Of a stretch of DNA of 64,000 nucleotides, positions 34,554 through 42,566 are shown in pieces. A program made the position numbers and the translations under genes. This DNA comes from DASSUW01 sp963803335 (GTDB lineage Bacteria; Actinomycetota; Thermoleophilia; Solirubrobacterales; Solirubrobacteraceae), in assembly GCA_963803335.1 (NCBI GenBank), contig CAWDME010000007.1, positions 434,001 through 498,000 on the forward strand. The letters are read 5' to 3'. How positions within the stretch are numbered: position 1 is the first letter of the stretch; each line of letters starts with the position of its first letter. Under the pieces are notes generated by a model. It saw only the letters and a list, made by a program, of their open reading frames with translations. It did not search any database and was not told the DNA's origin.

Positions 34554-34582
34554 GTCCGGTCGGCAGGCGGCGCCGACCGGAC
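34554..34582. repeat. 10-bp inverted repeat downstream of the RAYT gene
   Basis: GTCCGGTCGG (34554-34563) pairs perfectly with CCGACCGGAC (34573-34582) around 9 bases. It lies between the RAYT stop and the typA start, in a 200-base gap that otherwise shows no gene. It may terminate the RAYT transcript or mark the other border of the element. Confidence 0.45.
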
Positions 34583-34598
34583 CGGACGCCTCCGCGCA

Positions 34599-35135
34599 TC
34601 ATCCGACGAACTCCGCGTACCGAGCCCGCGGGTCCCCGCCGTCCAGCCCGAAGAACCCGAGTAGCCGCGGCACGTCCAGCCACGCCGGCGCCTGCGCACC
34701 CAGCAGCGCCGCATGGCTGCTCCACCGCCACTCCTCCGGCCGCCCACACAACCCCGCCTCGACGGGATTGAGCGCGATGTACCGCGCGGTCGTGAGCAGC
34801 TGCGCATCGGTGCGCATCAGCACCGAGCCAAACCGCCCCTGGAACACGTGCCCGCAGCGCCGGTAGTGCTTGTTGAAGCTCTGCGCGTAAAGCGTGTGGA
34901 GCCGGCCCATGCCCGACCCAAGGTTGGCCTCCGGCGTCTCGACGAGGAGATGCATGTGGTTGTCCATGAGGCAGTAGGCAAGACACGACCACTGCTTCTT
35001 CAGCACGACCTCGGCGAGCATCGCGAGATACAGCTCGCGGTCTCGACGGCACAAGAAGATGTCCTGCTTGTTGTTGCCGCGCGCGTAGACGTGGTGCACA
35101 CCACCAGCGAGCTCCAGACGAGGCCGTCGCGCCAT
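34599..35135 (-). CDS. REP-associated tyrosine transposase (RAYT)
   Basis: This 178-residue Y1-type HUH nuclease belongs to the TnpA-REP family. The HUH motif is in LMDNHMHLLVETP (H60, H62), and the probable catalytic Tyr is Y119 in ARYIALNPVEAGL. VYARGNNKQDIF and RRCGHVFQGRFGS are also family hallmarks. Such enzymes nick single-stranded DNA at REP hairpins and are thought to spread them. Two REP palindromes lie 38-92 bases upstream, and three more at 17.1 kb. The full length appears intact. A second ATG three codons upstream (35144) is possible. Confidence 0.9.
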   Translation of the reverse strand: MARRPRLELAGGVHHVYARGNNKQDIFLCRRDRELYLAMLAEVVLKKQWSCLAYCLMDNHMHLLVETPEANLGSGMGRLHTLYAQSFNKHYRRCGHVFQGRFGSVLMRTDAQLLTTARYIALNPVEAGLCGRPEEWRWSSHAALLGAQAPAWLDVPRLLGFFGLDGGDPRARYAEFVG

Positions 35136-35172
35136 GCAACACATAGGCCCACGAGGCGCCGCTTCGCCCCCC

Positions 35173-35193
35173 TAAGGGGGACAGTCCCCCTTA
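35173..35193. repeat. REP palindrome copy 4
   Basis: Same 21-base palindrome as the copies at 17.1 kb, between the RAYT start and the mannitol dehydrogenase end. Confidence 0.87.
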
Positions 35194-35206
35194 GTCCGCG
35201 CTCGCG

Positions 35207-35227
35207 TAAGGGGGACAGTCCCCCTTA
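35207..35227. repeat. REP palindrome copy 5
   Basis: Identical palindrome, 34 bases from copy 4 and 10 bases from the stop of the truncated mannitol dehydrogenase gene. The 34-base spacing is close to the 33-base period at 17.1 kb. Confidence 0.87.
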
Positions 35228-35237
35228 CCGTCGAGGC

Positions 35238-36221
35238 TCACGCGGCGGCTGCCGCCGCGGCGACGACCTGGTCGATCAGCACCGGCTCGCGGCCGGCCGC
35301 GCGGAGCTCGTCGGCGGGCGGCCCGAAGCGCTGCGGGATCTTGTGCTCGGCGCCCGCGGCGATCTTTGCGAGTGCGTGCTCCATCCGCGGGTTGGCGAAG
35401 CGCTCGAGCATCTGCTCGACGAACGCGCCAAGGTCGATCCCCGGCGTGTCCGGGACGGTCGGGACGAGCTCCTCGTCGAGCAGCCGGCGGATGAACGCGA
35501 GCAGCTCCGGGTCGGCGACCGCGTCGGCCACGGTCGTGTGGCCGCGCGGGATGCCCAGGGCGGCGAGCGCCGAGTGCGCGCCGTTGACGAGGCGCAGCTT
35601 CATCGCCTCGTACGGCGCGGCGTCGGGGACGAGCATCGCGCCCGCGCGCTCCCACGCGGGCCGGGCGCCGAGAAAGGCGTCTTCGATCACCCACAGCGAG
35701 AACGGCTCGGTGACGACGACGAGCGGATCGTCGGACCACGGCGTGATGCGGTCGGCGACCGTGGACGGGAACGTGACCCCCTCGCGAGCGCCGACCAAAG
35801 CACGGAGCGCAGCCCCGTTGGCCGGCACGTTGTCGCACGAGAGCACCGCCAGCGGCGCGGTGCGGGCGGCGAGCCCGCGGGCGAGAAGCGCGAGCATCGG
35901 GTTGTCGGCGCCATAGCCGCCCTCGGTGATCGTCAACGTCACGATCGCGGTGTCCGGAGAGGCGATGCGCGAGACGACCGCGTCGGGCTGCGATGCCGCG
36001 ACGAGTAGTTCGGTGTGGACGGCGAGAGACCGCGAAGTGTCGGAGACCGGGCCGCGCACGACGAGGGTGTACGCGCCGCCGGACGCACGCATGGCATCGA
36101 CGACTCGCGGCGAGCGCAGCGCAACGCCGCAGATCTCCCACCCGTCGCCCGCGTCGGCCGTGTAGACCGCCTGATGCGCCCGGTGGAACCCGCCGAGTCC
36201 GAGGTGCACGATCCGCGGCAC
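35238..36221 (-). CDS. Mannitol dehydrogenase family protein, C-terminally truncated
   Basis: An NAD-dependent polyol/hexuronate dehydrogenase of the UxuB/MtlK type. The N-terminal Rossmann motif HLGLGGFHRAHQA, then ITEGGYG, LSCDNVPANG and the catalytic Lys region YEAMKLRLVNGAHSALA are intact. Family members run to about 450-490 residues; this one stops at 327, just after AEHKIPQRFGPPADELRAAGRE, ending in a run of alanines. The usual final 100 or so residues are missing. The break lies 10 bases from REP copy 5 and close to the RAYT gene. Activity is doubtful. Confidence 0.82.
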   Translation of the reverse strand: MPRIVHLGLGGFHRAHQAVYTADAGDGWEICGVALRSPRVVDAMRASGGAYTLVVRGPVSDTSRSLAVHTELLVAASQPDAVVSRIASPDTAIVTLTITEGGYGADNPMLALLARGLAARTAPLAVLSCDNVPANGAALRALVGAREGVTFPSTVADRITPWSDDPLVVVTEPFSLWVIEDAFLGARPAWERAGAMLVPDAAPYEAMKLRLVNGAHSALAALGIPRGHTTVADAVADPELLAFIRRLLDEELVPTVPDTPGIDLGAFVEQMLERFANPRMEHALAKIAAGAEHKIPQRFGPPADELRAAGREPVLIDQVVAAAAAAA

Positions 36222-36236
36222 GAACGCAGAGTAACT

Positions 36237-36253
36237 CCTACCTCGTTGGTAGG
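36237..36253. promoter_or_regulatory. Candidate Rrf2 operator
   Basis: CCTACC (36237-36242) and GGTAGG (36248-36253) form a perfect dyad around TCGTT, 10 bases before the regulator's start. Partial symmetry extends outside (GTAACT against ATTAC). The position suits autoregulation of the rrf2-suf transcript, and the site lies between the divergent genes. Confidence 0.6.
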
Positions 36254-36263
36254 ATTACTGATC

Positions 36264-36722
36264 GTGATCTTCACGACGAAGGCGGAGTACGGGGTCCGGC
36301 TGCTGATCCAGCTCGGGATGCAGGGCGGCAGGCAGCCGGTGTCGCTGAAGGCGGTGGCGGACGCGGAGAACCTCCCGCTCGCCTACCTCGAGCGGATCGC
36401 CGCGCTGCTCAAGAAGGCCGAGCTCGTCGAGGCGACGCGAGGCGCCCACGGCGGCTACGTCCTGGCTCGGACCCCAGAGGAGATCACGATGGACCAGGTG
36501 GTCCTCGCACTGGAGGGCGCCATCGCCCCCATGGACTGCTTCATCGACGACCGCGAGTCTCGCGTACTGTGCTCCCACCTCGCCGACGGCGAGCACTGCG
36601 CCACCAAGCTGCTGTGGACGCGCGTGCAGATGGGCGTGATCAAGTCCCTGCAACGCACCACGCTCGCCGAGCTCGTCGAGTTCGCCTCACCCACTGAGAA
36701 GACCCTGGAGATTCATGGCTGA
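36264..36722 (+). CDS. Rrf2-family Fe-S regulator (SufR/IscR-like)
   Basis: This 152-residue winged-helix regulator has the N-terminal Rrf2 motif FTTKAEYGVRLLIQLG and a recognition helix near 25-50 (VSLKAVADAENLPLAYLERIAALLKKA). Three cysteines, C92, C103 and C112, sit where IscR/SufR bind an Fe-S cluster. It should sense cluster supply and control the suf genes that follow. Its stop overlaps sufC by 8 bases. GTG 36264 gives the canonical N-terminus. The CCTACC-GGTAGG palindrome just upstream is the likely operator. Confidence 0.92.
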   Translation: MIFTTKAEYGVRLLIQLGMQGGRQPVSLKAVADAENLPLAYLERIAALLKKAELVEATRGAHGGYVLARTPEEITMDQVVLALEGAIAPMDCFIDDRESRVLCSHLADGEHCATKLLWTRVQMGVIKSLQRTTLAELVEFASPTEKTLEIHG

Positions 36723-37482
36723 CCTCGAGATCAAGAACCTGCACGTCTCCGTCGGGGACAAGCAGATCCTCAAGGGCGTGGACCTGCACGTCCGCTCCGG
36801 CGAGTTCCACGCGCTGATGGGCCCCAACGGCTCCGGCAAGTCGACGCTCGCCAACGCGGTCATGGGCCACCCCAACTTCGAGGTGACCGACGGCCAGATC
36901 CTGTTCGACGGCGAGGACATCACGGAGGCCGATCCGGACGAGCGCGCCCGCGCCGGCCTGTTCATGGCCTTCCAGTATCCCGTCGCGATCCCGGGCGTGA
37001 CCGTCGCCAAGTACCTGCGCATGGTCATGAACGCCCACCGCGAAGCCCGCGGTGAGGACGCGATCAGCCTCAAGGACTTCCGCAAGACCGTCGAGACGGC
37101 GATGGAGCTGACCAAAGTCCCGAAGGACTTCTCCAACCGCTACCTCAACGACGGCTTCTCCGGCGGCGAGAAGAAGCGCATGGAGATCCTCCAGCTCGCG
37201 CTGCTGAACCCGCGCCTGGCCGTGCTCGACGAGACCGACTCGGGCCTGGACATCGACGCGCTCAACACCGTCGCCGCCGGCGTCAACAGGGTCGCCGAGG
37301 AGTCCGACATGGGCGTGCTGATCATCACCCACTACCAGCGGATCCTGCACATGGTCAAGCCGCAGTTCGTGCACATCATGTTCGAGGGCCGGATCGTCAA
37401 GGAGGGCGGCCCGGAGCTGGTCGAGGAGCTCGAGAAGCGCGGCTACGGCTGGATCCGCGACGAGGTCGCCGCCGCGGTATGA
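36715..37482 (+). CDS. sufC: Fe-S assembly ATPase SufC
   Basis: This 255-residue ABC-type ATPase drives the SufBCD scaffold. Walker A GPNGSGKST (about 36-44), Q-loop FMAFQYPVAIPGV, SufC-type signature FSGGEKKRMEILQ, Walker B LAVLDETDSGLDIDAL and H-loop THYQR are all present. It overlaps the regulator upstream and sufS downstream. Its partners SufB and presumably SufD are not here; sufB starts at 63.15 kb. Confidence 0.97.
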   Translation: MADLEIKNLHVSVGDKQILKGVDLHVRSGEFHALMGPNGSGKSTLANAVMGHPNFEVTDGQILFDGEDITEADPDERARAGLFMAFQYPVAIPGVTVAKYLRMVMNAHREARGEDAISLKDFRKTVETAMELTKVPKDFSNRYLNDGFSGGEKKRMEILQLALLNPRLAVLDETDSGLDIDALNTVAAGVNRVAEESDMGVLIITHYQRILHMVKPQFVHIMFEGRIVKEGGPELVEELEKRGYGWIRDEVAAAV

Positions 37483-38657
37483 GCCTGGCGGTCCCTCCCG
37501 CCACCGAGTTCCCCGTCCTCGCGCGGGAGGGCCTGGTCTACCTCGACTCGGCCGCGACGTCGCAGACGCCGCGTGTCGTGATCGAGGCGATGGACCACTA
37601 CTACAACGACTACCGGGCGAGCATTCACCGCGGCGTCTACCCGCTCGCCGCCGAGGCGACGGAGGCGTACGAGGGCGCGCGCGAGAAGGTCGCCGCCTTC
37701 GCGGGCTCGACCGCCGGCGAGACCGTCTTCACCCGCAACGCGACCGAGGCGCTCAACATCGCGGCCCGCGGCCTCGCGGGGCCCGGCGACCGCGTGGCGG
37801 TCACGCAGATGGAGCACCACTCGAACATCGTGCCGTGGCAGCTCGTCGGCGCCGAGCTCGACTGGGTGCCGATCACCGACGACGGGATCGTCGACCTCGA
37901 CGCGCTCGACCAGGCGCTCGCCCGGCACCCGAAGGTGGTCGCGGTCGCCCACGTCTCCAACGTCCTCGGCACGATCAACCCGATCGCCGAGATCACGCGC
38001 CGCGCCCACGACGCCGGCGCGATCGTCGTGGTGGACGGCGCGCAGGCCGCGCCGCATCTGCCGATCGACGTCGGCGACGTCGACTTCTACGCCTGGACCG
38101 GGCACAAGGCCTACGGGCCGACCGGCATCGGCGTGCTGCACGGCCGCCGCGAGCTGCTCGAGCAGATCCCGCCCCTACTGGGTGGCGGGCACATGATCGC
38201 CCGCGTGACGGACGACGGCTTCACGGCCGCCGAGCCGCCCGCCAAGTTCGAGGCCGGGACGATGCCGGTCGCCGAGGCGATCGGGCTCGGCGCCGCGGTC
38301 GACTGGCTGTCGGACATCGGCATGGATGCGGTGAGGGCGCACGCGCGCGACGTCGTCGGTTACGCCTATGAGCGTCTGAGCGAGCTGTCCGATCTGACGC
38401 TGTACGGCCCGTCGGATCTCGAGCAGCGCGGCAGCGTGATCGCGTTCGCGATGGACGGCATCCACCCGCACGACGTCGCCGAGATCCTCGGCCGCGACGG
38501 CGTGTGCGTGCGTGCCGGCCACCACTGCGCGCAGCCGCTGATGCGCCGCCTCGGCGTGTCCGCGACGAGCCGCGCCTCGTTCGCCGTGCACTCTACGCGC
38601 GACGACGTCGACCGCCTGATCGACGGGCTCGAGACCGTGCGGGAGGTGTTCGCCTGA
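37479..38657 (+). CDS. sufS: Cysteine desulfurase SufS
   Basis: This 392-residue PLP enzyme takes sulfur from cysteine for cluster assembly. The PLP lysine is about K210 in AWTGHKAYGPTGIG and the persulfide-forming cysteine about C350 in RAGHHCAQPLMRR, the pattern of group II desulfurases that work with SufU. An ATGA overlap with sufC and a TGATG junction with sufU couple their translation. Confidence 0.97.
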   Translation: MSLAVPPATEFPVLAREGLVYLDSAATSQTPRVVIEAMDHYYNDYRASIHRGVYPLAAEATEAYEGAREKVAAFAGSTAGETVFTRNATEALNIAARGLAGPGDRVAVTQMEHHSNIVPWQLVGAELDWVPITDDGIVDLDALDQALARHPKVVAVAHVSNVLGTINPIAEITRRAHDAGAIVVVDGAQAAPHLPIDVGDVDFYAWTGHKAYGPTGIGVLHGRRELLEQIPPLLGGGHMIARVTDDGFTAAEPPAKFEAGTMPVAEAIGLGAAVDWLSDIGMDAVRAHARDVVGYAYERLSELSDLTLYGPSDLEQRGSVIAFAMDGIHPHDVAEILGRDGVCVRAGHHCAQPLMRRLGVSATSRASFAVHSTRDDVDRLIDGLETVREVFA

Positions 38658-39055
38658 TGGACGACCTCTACCGCGAGAACATCCTCGAGCACTACAAGCG
38701 CCCGCATCACTGGGGCGAGCTCGACCAGCCCGACTTCGAGGCCGACGATCTCAACCCGCTGTGCGGCGACGAGCTCAAGGTGCAGCTCAAGGTCGACGGC
38801 GACGGCAGGATCGAGGACGTGCGCTTCTCGGGGCATGGCTGCGCGATCTCGCAGGCGTCGGCGTCGATGGCGTCCGACGAGATCATCGGCATGCCGGTCG
38901 ACGACCTGCTCAAGCTCGACCGCAACTTCGTGCTCGACCTGCTGGGGATCGACATCTCCGCCACGCGCCTCAAGTGCGCGCTGCTCTCCCTCAAGGTGCT
39001 CAAGAGCGCCTCGCTCGGCCACGCCGCGGCGTGGGAGACCGACGCGGCCGCCTAG
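38657..39055 (+). CDS. sufU: Sulfur-transfer protein SufU
   Basis: This 132-residue SufU accepts sulfur from SufS. The three cysteines that bind zinc with an Asp are C36 (NPLCGDEL), C62 (GHGCAISQAS) and C107 (RLKCALLSL). Length and order match Gram-positive SufU more closely than NifU. Its stop TAG shares a base with the GTG of the next gene. Confidence 0.95.
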   Translation: MDDLYRENILEHYKRPHHWGELDQPDFEADDLNPLCGDELKVQLKVDGDGRIEDVRFSGHGCAISQASASMASDEIIGMPVDDLLKLDRNFVLDLLGIDISATRLKCALLSLKVLKSASLGHAAAWETDAAA

Positions 39056-39705
39056 TGGACCAGCTCACCGAAGGGCTGTGGCGCTGGACCGCCCGCCATC
39101 CCGAGTGGCATCCCGGCACGTGGGGCGCGGAGGTCGCCTGCTTCGCCGTCGACGCCGGTGACACTCTGCTGCTGATCGATCCGCTCGTGCCCGAGCGCAG
39201 CATGAAGATGCTCGACGCCATTGTCGACAAGCCGGTCGCGATCCTGATCACGATCCCGTACCACACGCGCAGCGCCGAGCCGCTCCGCAAGCGCTACAAG
39301 GGCACGATCCACGGGCACCCGAAGGTGGCCGACCGGCTCGAGAGCCGCAAGGGCTTCGAGCCGATCGAACCGGGCGCCGAGCTCCCGGGTGGCGCTCGCG
39401 CGTACACGATCGGCAAGCCGCGCCGGCACGAGATGCCGATCCACGTGCCCTCGCACAAGGCGCTCGCCACCGGCGACACGCTCGTCACCACGCTCGAGGG
39501 CGACCTGCGGCTCTGGCACTGGCGCGACCGGCTCGACACCGACCGCGTGCGCTGGTATCGCGAGCGCTTCAACCCGACGCTCGCGCCGCTGCTCGAGCTC
39601 GACCTCGAGCGCGTCCTCGTCACGCACGGGCCGCCGATCCTCAGCTACGGCAGCGCCGCGCTGCAGGCTGCGGTCGACGCCGAGCCCTGGTACCACACGG
39701 GCTGA
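39055..39705 (+). CDS. Metallo-beta-lactamase-fold-like protein lacking the metal motif
   Basis: About 216 residues that follow the MBL outline: an N-terminal strand pair ending in DTLLLIDPL, ILITIPYHTRSAEPLRKRY where active enzymes have HxHxDH, HVPSHKALATGDTLV in place of the GDT region, and VLVTHGPP near the end. Most metal-ligand positions are lost, so hydrolase activity is doubtful. It is translationally coupled to sufU (GTG start within TAGTG) and to the dehydrogenase after it. A cluster-binding, regulatory or scavenging role is possible but unsupported. Confidence 0.65.
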   Translation: MDQLTEGLWRWTARHPEWHPGTWGAEVACFAVDAGDTLLLIDPLVPERSMKMLDAIVDKPVAILITIPYHTRSAEPLRKRYKGTIHGHPKVADRLESRKGFEPIEPGAELPGGARAYTIGKPRRHEMPIHVPSHKALATGDTLVTTLEGDLRLWHWRDRLDTDRVRWYRERFNPTLAPLLELDLERVLVTHGPPILSYGSAALQAAVDAEPWYHTG

Positions 39706-40610
39706 TGACCCGCGTGGCGATCCTCGACGACTATCAGGACGCCGCGCGGGCGTTCGCGGACTGGGACAGTCTCGACGCCGAGGTCGAGACGTTCCGCGAG
39801 CACTCCGACGACATCGACCACCTCGAGCCGTTCGACGTGATCATGGCCATGCGCGAGCGGACGCCGTTCACGCGTGAGCGGCTCGAGCGGCTGCCGAACC
39901 TCAAGCTGCTGGTCACGACCGGGATGGGCAACGCCGCGATCGACATGGAGGCGGCGCGCGAGCTCGGCATCACGGTCGCCGGTACCGGCGGCACGCCCAC
40001 CCACACCGCCGAGCTGACCTGGGCGCTGATCCTCGCGCTCGCCCGCCACATCCCCGCCGAGGACGGCGCGGTGCGCGCTGGCGGCTGGCAGCACACCGTC
40101 GGCCTCGAGCTGGCCGGGCGCACGCTCGGCGTGATCGGGCTCGGGCGCCTCGGCTCTCAGGTCGCGCGCATCGGCTCCTCGTTCGGCATGGAGGTGATCG
40201 CCTGGAGCCAGAACCTCGATACGCCGCTCACCAAGGAGGAGCTGCTGCGACGCTCGGACATCGTCACGATCCACCTGCGGCTGAGCGAGCGCACGCGCGG
40301 CCTGATCGGCGCCGCCGAGCTGGCGCAGATGAAGCCGACCGCGTACCTGGTCAACACGTCACGCGGCCCGATCGTGGACGAGGCGGCCCTGCTCGCGGCG
40401 CTCCACGAGGGCCGCATCGCCGGCGCCGGCCTCGACGTCTACGACGTAGAGCCCCTGCCGCCCGACCACCCGCTGCGCAGCGCGCCGAACACCGTCCTCA
40501 CCCCGCACGTCGGCTACGTCACCGACGCGAGCTACGCGCGCTTCTACACGGACGCCGTCGAGGACATCGCCGCGTTCCTCAAAGGTGACCCCGTTCGCGT
40601 GATCAACTAG
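39705..40610 (+). CDS. D-2-hydroxyacid dehydrogenase family protein
   Basis: This 301-residue NAD(P)-dependent enzyme has the Rossmann motif GVIGLGRLGSQVA (about 144-156) and the catalytic trio in NTSRGPIVDE (Arg), DVYDVEPLP (Glu) and TPHVGYVT (His). It should reduce a 2-oxo acid or oxidise a D-2-hydroxy acid; the substrate is unclear. It begins in the stop codon of the MBL-like gene (TGATG), so it rides on the suf transcript. The end shares the CTAG palindrome with the convergent ABC permease. Confidence 0.92.
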   Translation: MTRVAILDDYQDAARAFADWDSLDAEVETFREHSDDIDHLEPFDVIMAMRERTPFTRERLERLPNLKLLVTTGMGNAAIDMEAARELGITVAGTGGTPTHTAELTWALILALARHIPAEDGAVRAGGWQHTVGLELAGRTLGVIGLGRLGSQVARIGSSFGMEVIAWSQNLDTPLTKEELLRRSDIVTIHLRLSERTRGLIGAAELAQMKPTAYLVNTSRGPIVDEAALLAALHEGRIAGAGLDVYDVEPLPPDHPLRSAPNTVLTPHVGYVTDASYARFYTDAVEDIAAFLKGDPVRVIN

Positions 40611-41386
40611 TCGATCAGCCGCCGGCCGAGCTTCCAGACCGCGAGCCGCCAGGTCACCACCGCGTAGACGAGCAGGACGGCGACGTGGTAGAGGTCGGCG
40701 GGGTCGAACCCGAACACGACGGCGTCGCGCACCAGCTCCACACAGTGGTAGAGCGGGTTGAGCTGCGAGATCACCTGGGCGGCCTGCGGCAGCGAGTCGA
40801 TCGGGAAGAACGTGCCGGAGACGAGGAACAGCGGGGTGATCAGCGCGCTCTGGATGTAGTTGAAGTGGTCGATCTTCGACACGCTGGCGGCCGCGAAGAC
40901 CCCGAGGGCGGCAAAGGAAAGACCGGTCAGCGCACCGATGAACGGCACGGTGAGCATCCCCCACGCCGGGTTGAGCCCGAAGACCATTGCGACCAGCAGC
41001 GGCGCGACGCCGTAGGCGCCCGCGCGCACGCCGAGGAACAGCACCTCGGCGGTCGCCAGCTCCTCGACGTCGACCGGCGCGGCAAGGATCGCGTCGTAGG
41101 TGTGCTGGAAGCGGTGCTTGATGAAGACGCCGTACATCGCCGAGAAGACCGACGAGAACAGGACCGTCGTCGCCACCATGCCCGTGCCGACGTAGAACAG
41201 GTAGTCGAGCCCCTTGACGGTGCTGACCAGGGTCCCGAAGCCGAAGCCGAACGCGAGCAGGTAGATCGTCGGGTCGAGGATCGACGAGAACGTCGTCGTC
41301 TTCCAGAAGGTCTTGAAGTTCGTGATGTCGCGGCTCATCACGCCCGCGATCGCCGCGGGCTCGAGCCGGCCGAGACGCCGCTTCAC
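40607..41386 (-). CDS. ABC-2 type permease (NodJ/DrrB-like)
   Basis: This 259-residue membrane protein has six predicted helices and the ABC-2 signature near the fifth (ALITPLFLVSGTFFPIDSLPQAAQVISQLNPLYHCVELVRDAVVFG). The N-terminal helix carries a coupling region MSRDITNFKTFWK. It pairs with the ATPase encoded upstream with a 4-base overlap. NodIJ, DrrAB and related exporters move lipids, glycolipids or drugs; the cargo is not known here. Confidence 0.92.
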   Translation of the reverse strand: MKRRLGRLEPAAIAGVMSRDITNFKTFWKTTTFSSILDPTIYLLAFGFGFGTLVSTVKGLDYLFYVGTGMVATTVLFSSVFSAMYGVFIKHRFQHTYDAILAAPVDVEELATAEVLFLGVRAGAYGVAPLLVAMVFGLNPAWGMLTVPFIGALTGLSFAALGVFAAASVSKIDHFNYIQSALITPLFLVSGTFFPIDSLPQAAQVISQLNPLYHCVELVRDAVVFGFDPADLYHVAVLLVYAVVTWRLAVWKLGRRLID

Positions 41387-42282
41387 TCGACCTCCTCGCC
41401 GGTAAGCAGGACGAACACGTCTTCGAGCGAGGCGGCGCGGGTGACGCCCTCGGGCAGCGTGCCGTTTGCGTTCTCGGCGCCGAGGATCGCGACCGCGGTG
41501 CCGGTCCGCCGCACGCGGAAGCCGGCGGCCTCGGCGGCGGCGCGCACCTCGGCGAGCCGCTCGGGCGGCCCGTAGACCTCGCGCGTCTGAATGCCCGCGT
41601 GCTCGCGCACGAGATCGGCCGGGCGGCCCTCCGCGATGATCTTGCCCTGGTGCATGATCGCCACCATGTCGGCGAGCCGCTCGGCCTCCTCGATGTAGTG
41701 CGTCGACATCAGGATCGAGGTGCCCTCGCTACGCAGCGCGTCGATCAGCGACCACAGCTCCTGGCGGATCTGCGGATCGAGCCCGACCGTCGGCTCGTCG
41801 AGCAGCAGCAGCCGCGGCGTGTGCACGAGCGCGCGGGCGATCAGCAGGCGCCGGCGCATGCCGCCGGATAGCTTGTCGCACGGCGTGTCGGCCCGGTCGG
41901 TGAGCTTGGCGACCTCGAGCGCGCGGTCCACCGCTTCCCGCCGCTCGCCGTGGGGCACGCGGTACAGGCGCGCGAACACCGCGAGGTTCTGCCGCGCGGT
42001 CAGCTCGATGTCGAGATTGTCGAGCTGCGGCACGACGCCGCACAGCGCGCGCGCCTGCTTGGAGTCGGCCGGCACGCGGAAGCCGAACACCTCGAGCTCG
42101 CCCTCGTCGGCGATCGCCTGCGCGGTGAGCATCTTCATGGTCGTCGACTTGCCCGCGCCGTTCGGGCCGAGCAGGCCGAGGCACGTCCCGGCGGGCACGT
42201 CGAGATCGAGCCCGTCGACGGCGGTGATGTCGCCGAAGCGCTTCACGACGCCGCGGAGACGGATGACGAGATCAGCGCTCAT
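41383..42282 (-). CDS. ABC transporter ATPase (NodI/DrrA-like)
   Basis: This 299-residue ATPase has Walker A GPNGAGKSTTMKML, Q-loop GVVPQLDNLDIELTA, signature LSGGMRRRLLIARAL, Walker B LLLLDEPTVGLDPQ and the H-loop STHYIEEAE. A C-terminal domain of about 70 residues follows, as in DrrA/NodI proteins. It drives the ABC-2 permease encoded downstream. Confidence 0.94.
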   Translation of the reverse strand: MSADLVIRLRGVVKRFGDITAVDGLDLDVPAGTCLGLLGPNGAGKSTTMKMLTAQAIADEGELEVFGFRVPADSKQARALCGVVPQLDNLDIELTARQNLAVFARLYRVPHGERREAVDRALEVAKLTDRADTPCDKLSGGMRRRLLIARALVHTPRLLLLDEPTVGLDPQIRQELWSLIDALRSEGTSILMSTHYIEEAERLADMVAIMHQGKIIAEGRPADLVREHAGIQTREVYGPPERLAEVRAAAEAAGFRVRRTGTAVAILGAENANGTLPEGVTRAASLEDVFVLLTGEEVE

Positions 42283-42292
42283 GGCCGCTCCC

Positions 42293-42298
42293 TAGTAT
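42293..42298 (+). promoter_or_regulatory. Candidate -10 box for the MoaD-like gene
   Basis: TAGTAT fits the actinobacterial -10 pattern. Transcription starting about seven bases later would begin at or next to ATG 42306, giving a leaderless message, which fits the lack of a ribosome-binding site there. Confidence 0.35.
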
Positions 42299-42305
42299 GC
42301 GAGCC

Positions 42306-42566
42306 ATGCCAGTCGTGGTGCTGCGTGGACCGCTCAAGCAGCTCGCCGGCGATCGTTCCGAGCACGCCCTCGAGGGCGGGACCGTGGCCGCCCTGCTACA
42401 GGAGATCGAGCGCGCCCATCCCGCTGCGAAGGGGTGGATCCTCGACGAGCGCGGCGTCCTGCGCCGGCACATCAACGTGTTCGTGAACGGCGAGCCTTCG
42501 CAACAGGAGGCCGAGGTCTCCGGCGACGACCGCATCGACGTCCTTCCAGCGCTCTCGGGCGGATGA
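42306..42566 (+). CDS. MoaD/ThiS-like ubiquitin-fold protein
   Basis: About 86 residues with the beta-grasp fold and a C-terminal Gly-Gly (VLPALSGG), the end that is adenylated and thiocarboxylated in MoaD and ThiS. RRHINVFVNGEP is the usual central strand. It could be a sulfur carrier or a protein modifier. No molybdopterin or thiamine gene is near; its partner is the BNR-propeller gene, which begins in its stop codon (ATGA). ATG 42297 is an alternative start three codons upstream. Confidence 0.88.
   Translation: MPVVVLRGPLKQLAGDRSEHALEGGTVAALLQEIERAHPAAKGWILDERGVLRRHINVFVNGEPSQQEAEVSGDDRIDVLPALSGG

Noticed and set aside
34398..34598. Hidden gene between typA and RAYT
   Set aside because: No frame with start, composition or motif support; only a 10-bp inverted repeat is visible.
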